Below, one piece after another: positions 1 to 10,349 of a DNA stretch of 64,000 bases. The notes under the pieces were generated by a model. It was not told the DNA's origin. It worked only from the letters and a program-made list of their open reading frames with translations, and made no database searches. This DNA comes from Prochlorococcus sp. AG-418-M08 (lineage in GTDB: Bacteria > Cyanobacteriota > Cyanobacteriia > PCC-6307 > Cyanobiaceae): contig QCMG01000010.1 of the NCBI GenBank assembly GCA_003213955.1, positions 1 to 64,000 of the forward strand, written 5' to 3'. Made by a program: the position numbers and the translations under genes. Numbering within the stretch: position 1 is the first letter of the stretch; each line of letters starts with the position of its first letter.

Positions 1-182
1 GAAAGAATTTTATTAATCGGAAAGAATATTTTTTTATTTTTTTTTGATTTACCAAAATCAATAACAAAAGTATCTCTCAAAGTTTGTAAGTCTCCACCTA
101 TCCAAGGTAAGACTTCTCGAAATGGCTTATTTTTTAAGTAATCTGAAAAACCAAAAGATATACTATTATTTCTCCCCAACAC
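1..182 (-). CDS. Partial CDS (3' end outside window), putative alpha/beta hydrolase, YheT-like
   Basis: Not in ORF track. Reverse-strand reading from a possible GTG at 182 gives VLGRNNSISFGFSDYLKNKPFREVLPWIGGDLQTLRDTFVIDFGK..., open to the window edge; starts inside the 3' end of pntB. LPWIGGDLQTLRDTF resembles the N-terminus of YheT-type hydrolases. Confidence 0.6.
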   Translation of the reverse strand, partial: MLGRNNSISFGFSDYLKNKPFREVLPWIGGDLQTLRDTFVIDFGKSKKNKKIFFPINKIL

Positions 183-1602
183 CAAGATCCTTTAATTCTC
201 CAATCAAATCATTAAGTACCTTTTTTGCATCACCAAATACCATTGAGGTATTTGGCAGATCAAATAAATCATTTTTTATTCCGGAGTAACCTGCACTCAT
301 ACCACGTTTAATTACAAATACTGTTCTTGCTTCCTGCACATCAAGAACTGGCATGCCATATAAAGGTGAAGAGCTATCATTTTTAGCTTGAGGATTAACC
401 ACATCATTTGCTCCTAAAACTAAAACAACATCCGTTGCAGGAAAATCAGGATTTACAACGTCCATCTCTTTAAGTTGTTCGTAAGGAACATCTGCTTCTG
501 CTAAAAGTACATTCATATGTCCAGGCATCCTCCCTGCTACAGGATGAATTGCGTAAACAACTTCAATACCATTTTGCTCTAGTTTTTTTGTCACTTCCCT
601 TAAAGTATGTTGAGCTTGAGCCACGGCAAGACCATAGCCAGGAACTACTATTACCCTATTAGCTGCCTCTAAAGTTAATGCACATTCTTCAACACTACAA
701 GAAGTGATATTTGTATATTCCCCTGATCCAGAAGATGTAGTACTTTGAGAAGATAAAGATCCTCCAAAGAGAACAGAGACTAGAGACCTATTCATTCCTT
801 TGCACATTACCTGAGTTAAAATCAAACCAGCCGCTCCTACCATTGCACCGGCTACAATCAAAAGCTGGCTATCAACAACAAAACCTGCTGCAGCTGCTGC
901 AATCCCTGAATAGCTATTCAAAAGAGATATAACAACAGGCATATCTGCTCCCCCAATTGGCAACGAAACACCAATACCCAAAAGAGTAGAGGCTATAACT
1001 AATAGCCAAACAGAACTAATATTTCCACTTATTAGGTATATAAAAGCTAATAGTGAAGTTACTCCAAAAACAATGTTTACAAAATGTCTAGCTTTAACCT
1101 GAGTCCATCCTGGAGTAGATAGCCAACCTTGTAATTTTGCCATCGCCACGATAGAACCGGAAAAAGTAATGGCACCAACAAATATTGAAACTGAGATTGA
1201 AACATCATTGATAAAAGGTTCTATCGAGGCTGCTTTCGATCCTTCATTAAAAGGGAATAAAAAGGCACCAATAGCTACTAATAAAGAGGACATTCCACCA
1301 AAACCATTAAATAAGGCAACAGTCTCTGGCATTGATGTCATTGGAACTTTTTTAGCAAGTAAAGTTCCCAACAAACTTCCTACTAAAGAACCAATAATTA
1401 TCCATGCCCAAGATTGGTTAGAAATTCCTGAAGTCCCTAAATAGTAAGCAAGTAAACCTATTACAGAAAGCAACATCGCAAATGCCGCTAATATATTAGC
1501 TTCTCTAGCAGACCTAACTTTTGATAAGCCCTTTATTCCCAGCGCTAATAGCAGAACAGCCAGAAGGTCTATGACGAATTTAATAATATCAGGAAGATTC
1601 AT
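166..1602 (-). CDS. pntB: NAD(P) transhydrogenase subunit beta
   Basis: 478 aa, multi-TM N-terminus and C-terminal NADP-binding domain (VPGYGLAVAQAQHTLREV...HPVAGRMPGHMNVLLAEADVPY). Confidence 0.96.
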   Translation of the reverse strand: MNLPDIIKFVIDLLAVLLLALGIKGLSKVRSAREANILAAFAMLLSVIGLLAYYLGTSGISNQSWAWIIIGSLVGSLLGTLLAKKVPMTSMPETVALFNGFGGMSSLLVAIGAFLFPFNEGSKAASIEPFINDVSISVSIFVGAITFSGSIVAMAKLQGWLSTPGWTQVKARHFVNIVFGVTSLLAFIYLISGNISSVWLLVIASTLLGIGVSLPIGGADMPVVISLLNSYSGIAAAAAGFVVDSQLLIVAGAMVGAAGLILTQVMCKGMNRSLVSVLFGGSLSSQSTTSSGSGEYTNITSCSVEECALTLEAANRVIVVPGYGLAVAQAQHTLREVTKKLEQNGIEVVYAIHPVAGRMPGHMNVLLAEADVPYEQLKEMDVVNPDFPATDVVLVLGANDVVNPQAKNDSSSPLYGMPVLDVQEARTVFVIKRGMSAGYSGIKNDLFDLPNTSMVFGDAKKVLNDLIGELKDLGVGEK

Positions 1603-1610
1603 TTTATATA

Positions 1611-1907
1611 TTATTTATTTTTTGGTGAAGGTTTACGACTAAACATGGCTAGCATTCTGTCCGTAACAAAAAAACCACCTACAACGTTGAAAAGAGCAAA
1701 TCCAAGAGATATTGATCCAATTATTAATAGTGGACTATTTGGCTCTGCTTTTATAATTGCAGTTAATGCTGCCAACATTGTTATGCCTGAGATGGCATTT
1801 GCTCCGCTCATTAATGGTGTATGAAGCGTTGGAGGGACTTTTCCAATCAACTCCAAACCCAACAAACTTCCAAGCAATAAAACCCAGAGAAGACTATCAA
1901 AATTCAT
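1611..1907 (-). CDS. pntA2: NAD(P) transhydrogenase subunit alpha part 2 (TM domain)
   Basis: 98 aa, membrane protein between pntA1 and pntB; HTPLMSGANAISG motif. Confidence 0.93.
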   Translation of the reverse strand: MNFDSLLWVLLLGSLLGLELIGKVPPTLHTPLMSGANAISGITMLAALTAIIKAEPNSPLLIIGSISLGFALFNVVGGFFVTDRMLAMFSRKPSPKNK

Positions 1908-1921
1908 AATTTAATTAAACC

Positions 1922-3073
1922 TCAATTTTCAAAAACTTTATTTTGAAGGATAACTCCTTCATCACTTAACAAACATCCAGAGATTAATTCATCCTCTTTG
2001 TCTAAATTAATTAGACCATCTTTTATGAAAGGTGTAATCAACGATGTTAGGTTCTTAGCATAAAGCGTACTTGCATCATATGGAACGGATGATGGCAACT
2101 CACCAGCCCCTATAAGCTTTACGCCGTTACGAATAATAGTTTCATTAGATTTTGTCCCTTCACAATTACCCCCTTGAGATACTGCCAAATCAATTACTAC
2201 TGATCCAGGCCTCATTTTTTCAATCATATGAGAATCTATTAAAACTGGTGCTTTTTTGCCTAAGACTTGTGCAGTACAGATAGCAACATCAGCTTCAGAT
2301 AAATATTTAGTTAAGGTAGCTTTTTGTTTAGCAAGAAATTCAGGAGTAACAGCTTTTGCGTAACCACCAGATTCATTTGGTTTTTCATCAATTTCAGGAA
2401 GTTCTATAAATCTTGCTCCTAGAGACTCAACTTGTTCTTTTACCGCTGGTCTGATATCTGAAACAAAAACGATAGCTCCAAGTCTTTTTGCCGTGGCAAC
2501 TGCTTGCAATCCTGCAACTCCTCCCCCAAGAACAACCACTTTAGCTGGCTGCACCGTTCCCGCAGCAGTCATCAGCATCGGGAAATATCTATCAAGTTCG
2601 CTCGCCGCTAAAAGAACTGCTTTATATCCTGCGATATTGGCTTGAGAGGAAAGGACATCAGATGATTGTGCTCTACTAATCCTTGGAAGCAATTCCATTG
2701 ATAAAGCAGAGATCTTTTTACTTGTTATAGTTTTTTTAAGTTTTTCATTAGCATATGGATCTAAAAGGCCTAGTAGAATAGCTCCTTTTTTTAAATGGCC
2801 TAAATTCGATTCAGAAGGGATTTGAACGCAAAATACAATATCAACCTTTTCCCAAATATTTATATTAGATTCACTAACAATTTCCCCACCAGAGTCTTTG
2901 TATAAAGTGTCATTAAACCCTGATAGTTCTCCTGCTGAACTTTCTATGAAAACTTCACAGCCAAGGCTTTTTAATTTTTTTACTGCTCCAGGAGTAGCTG
3001 AAACTCTTCTCTCACCAGAGGCTGTTTCGATAGGAATAAGTATCTTTGCCAATTTATAATATTTTTTAGACAT
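1922..3073 (-). CDS. pntA1: NAD(P) transhydrogenase subunit alpha part 1
   Basis: 383 aa, AlaDH/PNT domain (PIETASGERRVSATPGAVKKL, VVLGGGVAGLQAVATAKRLGA). Confidence 0.95.
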   Translation of the reverse strand: MSKKYYKLAKILIPIETASGERRVSATPGAVKKLKSLGCEVFIESSAGELSGFNDTLYKDSGGEIVSESNINIWEKVDIVFCVQIPSESNLGHLKKGAILLGLLDPYANEKLKKTITSKKISALSMELLPRISRAQSSDVLSSQANIAGYKAVLLAASELDRYFPMLMTAAGTVQPAKVVVLGGGVAGLQAVATAKRLGAIVFVSDIRPAVKEQVESLGARFIELPEIDEKPNESGGYAKAVTPEFLAKQKATLTKYLSEADVAICTAQVLGKKAPVLIDSHMIEKMRPGSVVIDLAVSQGGNCEGTKSNETIIRNGVKLIGAGELPSSVPYDASTLYAKNLTSLITPFIKDGLINLDKEDELISGCLLSDEGVILQNKVFEN

Positions 3074-3185
3074 ATTAAAGATAATTTGAATAAAGTCAAA
3101 AGTCTTGGAGTTTGAGTTTTGTTAAAAATATATTTTCTTTTTTTTTAATCATGGCTATGAAAAATATATAAGTATAAGAAATCTA

Positions 3186-3764
3186 ATGAGCATAAAAGCT
3201 ATCGAATGCCCAGATGGAGTTTGTCATAGTCATCATGGCGGCCATGCTGTTCCCAGACAAACTATGCAAAGAAACCTAGAAAAGCATGGGAAAGACTGGT
3301 GTGAAAAACTAGCTGAAAGAATCTATGAAATGTCAGTTGACACCTATTCTCAAACAGTAATGCCTAGTCTTCATTCATCAGGTTGGCAAAGAAGACACTT
3401 AGATTGGGAATTCAAACTAGCAGAAAATGATTCAGAACCTGATGAAGCTCTTGTCGAAGGAATCATAAATGCTACTGAAAGTTTCCTTAGAAGCAGTGAA
3501 GTACATAGATTATTTATACAGGAATTAGTCCAGGGTACATTTGAAGAAGCGAATGATAAGAAAATAATTTCTAAAGCTATAAAGTCTATTATTGAAGAAG
3601 AAATAGTTATTTCATTAAGAGAAAAAAAAGAAACTCTTTTAAGAAAAATTTCCTCAAAATTAGTTTCAGAAGAAAAAGTCAGCGAGGAACTTGCAATTAA
3701 TTCAGCGAAAGAAGGTTTTGAAGAAGTAGAAAGGTTGTTAGTGAATCATACAGAAGCTGTTTAA
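3186..3764 (+). CDS. Conserved hypothetical protein with His/Cys-rich N-terminus
   Basis: Intact 192 aa ORF; N-terminal CPDGVCHSHHGGHAV. Confidence 0.7.
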   Translation: MSIKAIECPDGVCHSHHGGHAVPRQTMQRNLEKHGKDWCEKLAERIYEMSVDTYSQTVMPSLHSSGWQRRHLDWEFKLAENDSEPDEALVEGIINATESFLRSSEVHRLFIQELVQGTFEEANDKKIISKAIKSIIEEEIVISLREKKETLLRKISSKLVSEEKVSEELAINSAKEGFEEVERLLVNHTEAV

Positions 3765-3912
3765 GTAGAATTCTTTATATTTTTTTTATATTTATTATAA
3801 ATACAAGGCCAAATATTAACTAATCATTAAATTATTGTTTGAAAGTACAAAGTTGTAACTTATTAGACAATAGGTTAGGCGATTATTATGCTTACCTATA
3901 GTCAATTCGTAG

Positions 3913-4155
3913 TTGAAAATGTCTAATTTTTTAAGAAGAAGGATTGATGTCGCAACTTGTTGGGCTACCAATAGAATTTCCTTTATGGATATGCAAGAAA
4001 AATATGAAGATAGTTACGCAATAGCTGAGGAATTCAGAGAATGGATATTGCATATTGGTGAAGGAAATGAAAAACTAAGAAATTCCGTTCTGAATTTCCC
4101 TAATGAGTTAAAAGAATTATTAGATCAAAAAGTAAATGAGAAATTAATCGAGTGA
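3913..4155 (+). CDS. Hypothetical protein
   Basis: 80 aa ORF in correct orientation and spacing; family not recognised. Confidence 0.5.
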   Translation: MKMSNFLRRRIDVATCWATNRISFMDMQEKYEDSYAIAEEFREWILHIGEGNEKLRNSVLNFPNELKELLDQKVNEKLIE

Positions 4156-4213
4156 AACCCGACCTTCATAATTATCGGCAATTGTTTAATATTGGATATG
4201 AATCAATATAAAA

Positions 4214-5590
4214 ATGGAAAAATCAATACAAGAAGATAACGTTGAAAACATAGTAATTATAGGTTCTGGTCCAGCAGGTTATACAGCTGCAATATATGCA
4301 GCCCGTGCAAATCTTCAACCTCTTTTGGTAACAGGTTTTAATTCTGGGGGGATTCCCGGGGGTCAATTAATGACAACTACTTTTGTTGAAAACTATCCCG
4401 GATTTCCAGATGGAGTATTGGGGCCTGAATTAATGGATTTAATGAAAGCGCAAGCTGAGAGATGGGGAACTAACTTATATGAAAGCGATGTAATCTCAAT
4501 TAACACCAATAAAATTCCTTTCGAAATTAAAACTTTAGAAGGTGTTATCAAATCAAATTCAATTATTATTGCAACTGGTGCAAGTGCTAATAGATTAGGA
4601 GTTATAAATGAAGATAAATTTTGGAGCAAAGGGATAAGCGCTTGTGCAATTTGTGACGGCGCGACACCACAGTTTAGAGATGAAGAATTAGCAGTTATTG
4701 GAGGCGGAGATTCCGCATGCGAAGAAGCTGCATACTTAACAAAATATGGCAGCAAGGTGCACTTACTTGTTAGATCTGAAAAATTAAGAGCTAGTGCAGC
4801 AATGGCAGATAGAGTAAAAGCTAATTCAAAGATCGAAATCCATTGGAATACAAAAGTAGAGAAAGCCAATGGCACTGATTGGCTTGAAAACATTGAAGCG
4901 ACCAACTCGCAAAAAGGCTCCGTTGAAATAAAAGTGAAAGGACTTTTTTATGCTATTGGGCATACTCCAAATACAAAGTTTTTAAACAACAAAATCGAAT
5001 TAGACAAAAAAGGATACATTGCCTGTGAATCAGGTAGACCTGAAACTTCAGTTGAAGGGATTTTTGCTGCTGGTGATGTTGTCGACTCAGAGTGGAGGCA
5101 AGGAGTTACGGCTGCGGGTACAGGCTGTATGGCAGCATTAGCTGCTGAAAGATGGCTGGCTGAGAAAAATATATCGAAAACAATTACAAGAGAAACAACT
5201 GAACCAAAAAAAATACCTTCTTCTTCAAGTTTCAATGAAGAGGAGGTAAATGAAGATACTTTCGATTTAAACTCTAAATGGCAAAAAGGGAGTTATGCCT
5301 TAAGGAAGCTTTATCATGAAAGTAATAGACCAATTTTAGTTATATTCAGCTCTCCGAGCTGTGGACCTTGCCATGTATTAAAGCCTCAACTTAAAAGAGT
5401 GATCAACGAATTTAATGGAGCCGTACAAGGTATAGAAATTGATATTGATAAAGATCAAGAAATCGCTAAACAAGCAGGAATAAACGGCACCCCTACAATT
5501 CAATTATTTAAAGACAAATTACTTAAAAAACAATGGCAAGGTGTTAAACAACGAAGTGAATTCAAAAAAGCCATACAAAACATTATTTAA
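4214..5590 (+). CDS. trxB: NADPH-thioredoxin reductase with C-terminal thioredoxin domain (NTRC-type)
   Basis: [19 protein letters not shown] motif, CAIC redox site, then C-terminal thioredoxin motif [13 protein letters not shown]. Confidence 0.95.
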   Translation: MEKSIQEDNVENIVIIGSGPAGYTAAIYAARANLQPLLVTGFNSGGIPGGQLMTTTFVENYPGFPDGVLGPELMDLMKAQAERWGTNLYESDVISINTNKIPFEIKTLEGVIKSNSIIIATGASANRLGVINEDKFWSKGISACAICDGATPQFRDEELAVIGGGDSACEEAAYLTKYGSKVHLLVRSEKLRASAAMADRVKANSKIEIHWNTKVEKANGTDWLENIEATNSQKGSVEIKVKGLFYAIGHTPNTKFLNNKIELDKKGYIACESGRPETSVEGIFAAGDVVDSEWRQGVTAAGTGCMAALAAERWLAEKNISKTITRETTEPKKIPSSSSFNEEEVNEDTFDLNSKWQKGSYALRKLYHESNRPILVIFSSPSCGPCHVLKPQLKRVINEFNGAVQGIEIDIDKDQEIAKQAGINGTPTIQLFKDKLLKKQWQGVKQRSEFKKAIQNII

Positions 5591-5616
5591 ATTAATAATT
5601 AATAATTACTAATTAA

Positions 5617-5883
5617 TTATTTCTTTTTAATATTATTTTTGGGATTCCCAGATCTTGGCCCTCCACCGCCTGCATTTCTCTCACGATAAGTAATTCTACC
5701 TCTAGTTAGATCATAGGGACTAATTTCTACTAGTACTTTGTCTCCTGCTAACAATTTAATTCTGAATTTAGTTAATTTACCGGCTGCCCTGCATAAACAT
5801 TGATGACCTTCAGGCTGTTCTAAAGTAACCAAATAAAAACCATTACCTTGTTCTTTTTCTATTACACCGGAAGTTTCGATCAT
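5617..5883 (-). CDS. infA: Translation initiation factor IF-1
   Basis: 88 aa, IF-1 OB-fold (GVIEKEQGNGFYLVTLE...GDKVLVEISPYDLTRGRITYR). Confidence 0.95.
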   Translation of the reverse strand: MIETSGVIEKEQGNGFYLVTLEQPEGHQCLCRAAGKLTKFRIKLLAGDKVLVEISPYDLTRGRITYRERNAGGGGPRSGNPKNNIKKK

Positions 5884-5985
5884 TAAATAACATATTTTCT
5901 AGTTTTATATTATCAGAAAAGAATAAACAAAATTTATCTTAAGTTAAATAAGTCATCTCAATAAAAATAATTCCAAAGTTGAGGT

Positions 5986-6198
5986 TTATATAAAAAATTT
6001 AATTTCGTTAATTATTTGTAATTGTCCATAATAAAAATTTGCCTTTGCAATCTTTTCAGGAGTCTCTAGTTGATCAAAAAAGGTGAATCCTAAACTCTCC
6101 CATAATGATGATCCACAAACATTATTTAACTCATAAGTTGCCTCTTGAGCAATATTATTTAATTTACGTTCCAGATTTTTAGATTTAGAGATTGACAT
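5986..6198 (-). CDS. Small hypothetical protein
   Basis: 70 aa ORF in an otherwise unoccupied interval. Confidence 0.5.
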   Translation of the reverse strand: MSISKSKNLERKLNNIAQEATYELNNVCGSSLWESLGFTFFDQLETPEKIAKANFYYGQLQIINEIKFFI

Positions 6199-6250
6199 TA
6201 CAGAAATTAATATTAGTACAAATATACTATATTACTCGTTTAATGCAACA

Positions 6251-7213
6251 TTAAAATGGGAGTCTCTTTTTTTCTTCGATATTTAGATCAGCTTCCATTT
6301 CTTTAAGTCTTTTTATAATTTGCTGGTAATACTCTTTAATATAGTTTTCTAAAGAGGTTGTATCTTCTTTCTTAAGATCCAATATCTCATAAGTATTACT
6401 CATATCAGAATCTAATGAAATTCCACTACTGGTAACTTCTGCGAAGGCCAATCTCTCAGAAACATTTAATGCATCTTGAAAGAAGGAGACCACGCTCTGA
6501 GTGACTTTTATCAAAAAAGGAGAAACTCTAAAGATCTTTGCTTTTTTATTACTATATTTTTCGCATAAAGAAATCACTTCATCTGAGTCCCAGGACTTTG
6601 GTCCGACTAAAGGGAGCGAAAGCTTATAAGACTTAGAATTGTTTATTGAAGATACAATAATTCGTGCCATATCTTGAGTATTCATATATGCGATTTTAGT
6701 AGGAGCCCCACTCACCCAAACAGCTTGACTATCTAACACTGGAATAGCAAATTGACTAATAACTCCTTGCATAAATGCAGCACACTTAAAAATTGTATAG
6801 TCGAAGTTAGATTTTTCCAGAAGTTTTTCAGTACAATATTTAACATCCATTAATGGAACATTTCTAAACTTTTCAGTTAGTAAAATTGAGAGGAAAATAA
6901 CTCTTTTTATTTTTTTAGACTCACAAGCGTTAAAAAGATTAAGTTTTCCATCCCAGTCTGTCTCGTAAATACTCTTTGAATCTTCAGGTCTACCAGTAGC
7001 GCTATCAATGACTACTTCAATATCTTGTAATGCATAATCAATATCCCCAGGGATAAGTAAATTTCCTTTTGTAAGTTCACAGCCCCATTCTTGGAGGAAA
7101 GAAGCCTTCCTTGGATTTCTAACAAAACATCTAACTTCATGACCATTTTCAATAGCCTGTTTTGCTATCTGCCTTCCAAGAGTTCCAGTTGCACCTACTA
7201 AGAGAATCTTCAT
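6251..7213 (-). CDS. NmrA/Ycf39-like NAD(P)-binding protein
   Basis: 320 aa, MKILLVGATGTLGRQIAKQAIENGHEVRCFVRNP Rossmann motif. Confidence 0.88.
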   Translation of the reverse strand: MKILLVGATGTLGRQIAKQAIENGHEVRCFVRNPRKASFLQEWGCELTKGNLLIPGDIDYALQDIEVVIDSATGRPEDSKSIYETDWDGKLNLFNACESKKIKRVIFLSILLTEKFRNVPLMDVKYCTEKLLEKSNFDYTIFKCAAFMQGVISQFAIPVLDSQAVWVSGAPTKIAYMNTQDMARIIVSSINNSKSYKLSLPLVGPKSWDSDEVISLCEKYSNKKAKIFRVSPFLIKVTQSVVSFFQDALNVSERLAFAEVTSSGISLDSDMSNTYEILDLKKEDTTSLENYIKEYYQQIIKRLKEMEADLNIEEKKRLPF

Positions 7214-7271
7214 ACCTAAGGATGTACTTAATCAGTCGAGATTAACTCACTTTCTATAGTATTCGTGAGAT

Positions 7272-7370
7272 TTAATCTCCTTGAAATTTTAATAATAATG
7301 CACCCCCAACCAATCCAATTGGTATTAATATCCAAAAGACAGCTGCAATACTAAAAATTTCTTTAGCCAT
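7272..7370 (-). CDS. petM: Cytochrome b6-f complex subunit VII (PetM)
   Basis: Not in ORF track; manual reverse-strand translation [32 protein letters not shown]. Confidence 0.88.
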
Positions 7371-7482
7371 AGAAAACTTAATCAATTACTATAATTTAAC
7401 TCTTGTTTGCATTTTTTTGTTGAAAAAATAATTAATGCAAATATCTTTAAATTATTTAATAGGGAGATAATGATTAACTAAT

Positions 7483-8427
7483 ATGAATTCTACCTACAAA
7501 TCAGACGAAGAAAATGAATCCATGTACTGGAACTGGAATGGATTCAAAATCTTTTGGAATGTTAAAGGGCAAGAAAATAGTCATCCTATAATCCTTCTTC
7601 ATGGGTTTGGAGCAAGTAGTAAACATTGGAGAAACAATTCAAACTTCTTTGCAAAAAAAGGATATAGCGTTTATTCATTAGATTTAATTGGATTTGGGAA
7701 CTCAGCTCAACCAGGAATAAGAGAAATTGGGAAATTAGATAATGGAATTTGGTGTAATCAAGTTAATGATTTTATTCAACAAGTAATTAGACCAAAGACT
7801 TCTAAAAAAATAGTTTTAATAGGCAATTCCTTAGGTTCTTTAGTAGCTTTAACATGCGCAGTTTATTTAAAAAATGAAATATTATCTGTTATTGCATCAC
7901 CATTACCTGATCCGCTTTTAATAAATAAAAAGGAATCAAAACTTAATTCGATATCTGAAAATTTTAAATTCAAATTTATAAAAATGTTTTTCAAAATATT
8001 TCCCCTAGAGTTAATTCTATTTTTAATAAATAAACTTGGAATAATTAGATTAGGATTAAATTCTGCCTACTTTAAAAAAGATAATATCGATCAAGAATTA
8101 ATTAATATTATAACCAAACCAGTACTTAGAAAGACCGCGGCAAGATCACTAAGAGCTATGTGTATTGGTATGTCAACAAGAGGAAACAAGTTAAAAGCCC
8201 CTTATCTTTTGGAACAACTTAGTCATTCAAAAAAAGTCCCTTTTTTACTGTTATGGGGTGAAAAAGATAATTTCATACCTTTATTTCTTGGAAAAAAGAT
8301 TGCAAATTTCCATAGATGGGTAGAATTAAAAATAATACCAAATTCAGGCCATTGTGTTCATGATGAAGATCCTTCATTATTTAATAAAATTTCCCATGCA
8401 TGGATTAGAGATTTAAAAAACATTTAA
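7483..8427 (+). CDS. Alpha/beta hydrolase
   Basis: 314 aa; HGFGASSKHW, GNSLGSLVAL nucleophile elbow, GHCVHDEDP. Confidence 0.9.
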   Translation: MNSTYKSDEENESMYWNWNGFKIFWNVKGQENSHPIILLHGFGASSKHWRNNSNFFAKKGYSVYSLDLIGFGNSAQPGIREIGKLDNGIWCNQVNDFIQQVIRPKTSKKIVLIGNSLGSLVALTCAVYLKNEILSVIASPLPDPLLINKKESKLNSISENFKFKFIKMFFKIFPLELILFLINKLGIIRLGLNSAYFKKDNIDQELINIITKPVLRKTAARSLRAMCIGMSTRGNKLKAPYLLEQLSHSKKVPFLLLWGEKDNFIPLFLGKKIANFHRWVELKIIPNSGHCVHDEDPSLFNKISHAWIRDLKNI

Positions 8428-8430
8428 AAT

Positions 8431-8955
8431 ATGAAACACACATTATCAGTTCTTGTTGAAGATGAATCAGGTGCATTGAGTAGAATCTCAGGTCTTTTTG
8501 CTAGAAGAGGTTTTAATATCGATAGTCTTGCTGTTGGACCTGCAGAATCTAAAGGAATTTCTAGATTAACAATGGTGGTAGAAGGAGACAATGCAACCCT
8601 TCAACAAATGACAAAGCAACTTAATAAACTTTTTAACGTTCTTGGAGTAGTAGACTTTACTAATCTTGCTGCTGTTGAGAGAGAATTAATGCTTCTCAAA
8701 GTCTCATCTAAAGAAGATACCAGAAGTAATATTTTGGATATCGTTCAGATATTTAGAGCAAAAGTAGTAGACGTTTCTGATATTGCTTTAACTCTTGAAG
8801 TAGTAGGAGACCCAGGAAAATTAGTCGCTTTAGAAAAGCTACTTGAACCATACGGAATTCTTGAAATCGCCAGAACTGGTAAAGTTGCTCTTAAGAGATC
8901 TTCAGGTGTAAATACTGAAATGTTAAAAATAAACAAATATTCTTTAGAAATTTAA
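8431..8955 (+). CDS. ilvH: Acetolactate synthase small subunit
   Basis: 174 aa with ACT domain [37 protein letters not shown]. Confidence 0.96.
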   Translation: MKHTLSVLVEDESGALSRISGLFARRGFNIDSLAVGPAESKGISRLTMVVEGDNATLQQMTKQLNKLFNVLGVVDFTNLAAVERELMLLKVSSKEDTRSNILDIVQIFRAKVVDVSDIALTLEVVGDPGKLVALEKLLEPYGILEIARTGKVALKRSSGVNTEMLKINKYSLEI

Positions 8956-9581
8956 TTTGAAATTATGATTTCATAGATCAAATCATCTTTATTTATCTTA
9001 TCTAAAATTTCAATTCCTTTAATAATTTTTCCAAATACTGAATACCTTCCATCTAATTCAGGAAATTTATTAGTTACGAAGAAAAACTCAGTAGAGGATG
9101 AATTCCTTTTTCCACTTTTAACCATTGCTAGTGAACCCTTTTCAAAAAAATTTGTAATTTTACTGATTTGTGAAGGGTCTAATATTGGATATTTGTATTT
9201 TGGTTCGCTTTCTTTTTTAAATTTAATTTCCAAGGGGATATTCCTTTTAAAATTATTTAGATTTTTATTTTCTTTTTTGTAATAATTATTTTCTGAGTAA
9301 ATCCCTGAATGAATTAGTTGAACTTGGGGAAAATAAATTATTTTATAAAAACTTTTATTTTTATAAATATTTTTTTTTATATTTTTAATAAAATTACTAA
9401 CTGTAACTGGATTATTTTTCCCATATAACATTACATCAAAATCACCTTTTGAAGTCTTGAAAGATACTGTTCTATCCTTTTTAATACAATTGAGATTAAG
9501 CTGTTTACAATAAAAGTTAGAATTAATGTAATTGTTATAACTGCAACCAGTAATTAACAATAAGAATATTTTAAAAAGCAA
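8952..9581 (-). CDS. Cyclophilin-type peptidyl-prolyl isomerase, putative lipoprotein
   Basis: Lipobox-like LLLITGC; cyclophilin-like [21 protein letters not shown]...[14 protein letters not shown]. Confidence 0.85.
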   Translation of the reverse strand: MLFKIFLLLITGCSYNNYINSNFYCKQLNLNCIKKDRTVSFKTSKGDFDVMLYGKNNPVTVSNFIKNIKKNIYKNKSFYKIIYFPQVQLIHSGIYSENNYYKKENKNLNNFKRNIPLEIKFKKESEPKYKYPILDPSQISKITNFFEKGSLAMVKSGKRNSSSTEFFFVTNKFPELDGRYSVFGKIIKGIEILDKINKDDLIYEIIISN

Positions 9582-9607
9582 AAAAGTTTTAAAAAAATAA
9601 AATCTTC

Positions 9608-10165
9608 TTATCTTAAACCCTCCAGATTTACATTTAAAAATTTAGCTAGTTTTGCACCTTCCTCTTCAACTTGAAGTAATGGTTTTAGTTCACCTGCTCC
9701 GCTTAGGGGAAGAGGTTTTTTTCTACCCTTAAGAACTAAGGCTATTCTTCTTCTTGGATTAAATCCCTCACTTATATCCAACTTTACAGATTTAATTTCG
9801 TCAAAATTCAAATTAACTTCAACATCTTTGAATAGTCCTTTTCTTTTAATTTCCACAGATTGGGAAACTTTATCAAAAGAATTATATCCTGAACCAAAAT
9901 TTATAAACACCAAATACCACAGATATATATTTAATAAATTGGCTATTACACCATAAGCACCCATTATTATTCCTTGAGGAATAAAAAGTAGAGATGAAGG
10001 ATTACCTAAAGGTAATAAATCTTTTCCTGTATAACTTGAGATTGCAGCTAAAATAAAACCAAATCCACCTATTGTAAGCATTCCTCCAATAAGATAATTT
10101 GATATTTTTCTTGATCCATTAATCTTTTGTTCGATTTTGTTAAAGGACGAGAGATTTGATTCCAT
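9608..10165 (-). CDS. ycf4: Photosystem I assembly protein Ycf4
   Basis: 185 aa; IGGFGFILAAISSYTG, PQGIIMGAYGV motifs. Confidence 0.94.
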   Translation of the reverse strand: MESNLSSFNKIEQKINGSRKISNYLIGGMLTIGGFGFILAAISSYTGKDLLPLGNPSSLLFIPQGIIMGAYGVIANLLNIYLWYLVFINFGSGYNSFDKVSQSVEIKRKGLFKDVEVNLNFDEIKSVKLDISEGFNPRRRIALVLKGRKKPLPLSGAGELKPLLQVEEEGAKLAKFLNVNLEGLR

Positions 10166-10349
10166 AATGTTCGTATTTTAAAGCCCCACAACTATTAATT
10201 AAATGACTTTTATAGAGTATTATTACCTATTTTTCAACAAAAAAGTCAGGAAAGCTTTACAAGGCGTTTCATATATACAGATATTTCCCCACATTACTCT
10301 CAATCTTTGTTACAGTCACTGCGTATCCCGAAGCTAAAAACGATTTCTC

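Noticed and set aside
4393-5235. Antisense ORFs within the NTRC gene
   Set aside because: Shadow ORFs of a well supported CDS.
5590-5630. TTAATAATTAATAATTA-type repeat between trxB and infA
   Set aside because: Can be explained by AT-rich convergent spacer; at most a weak terminator.
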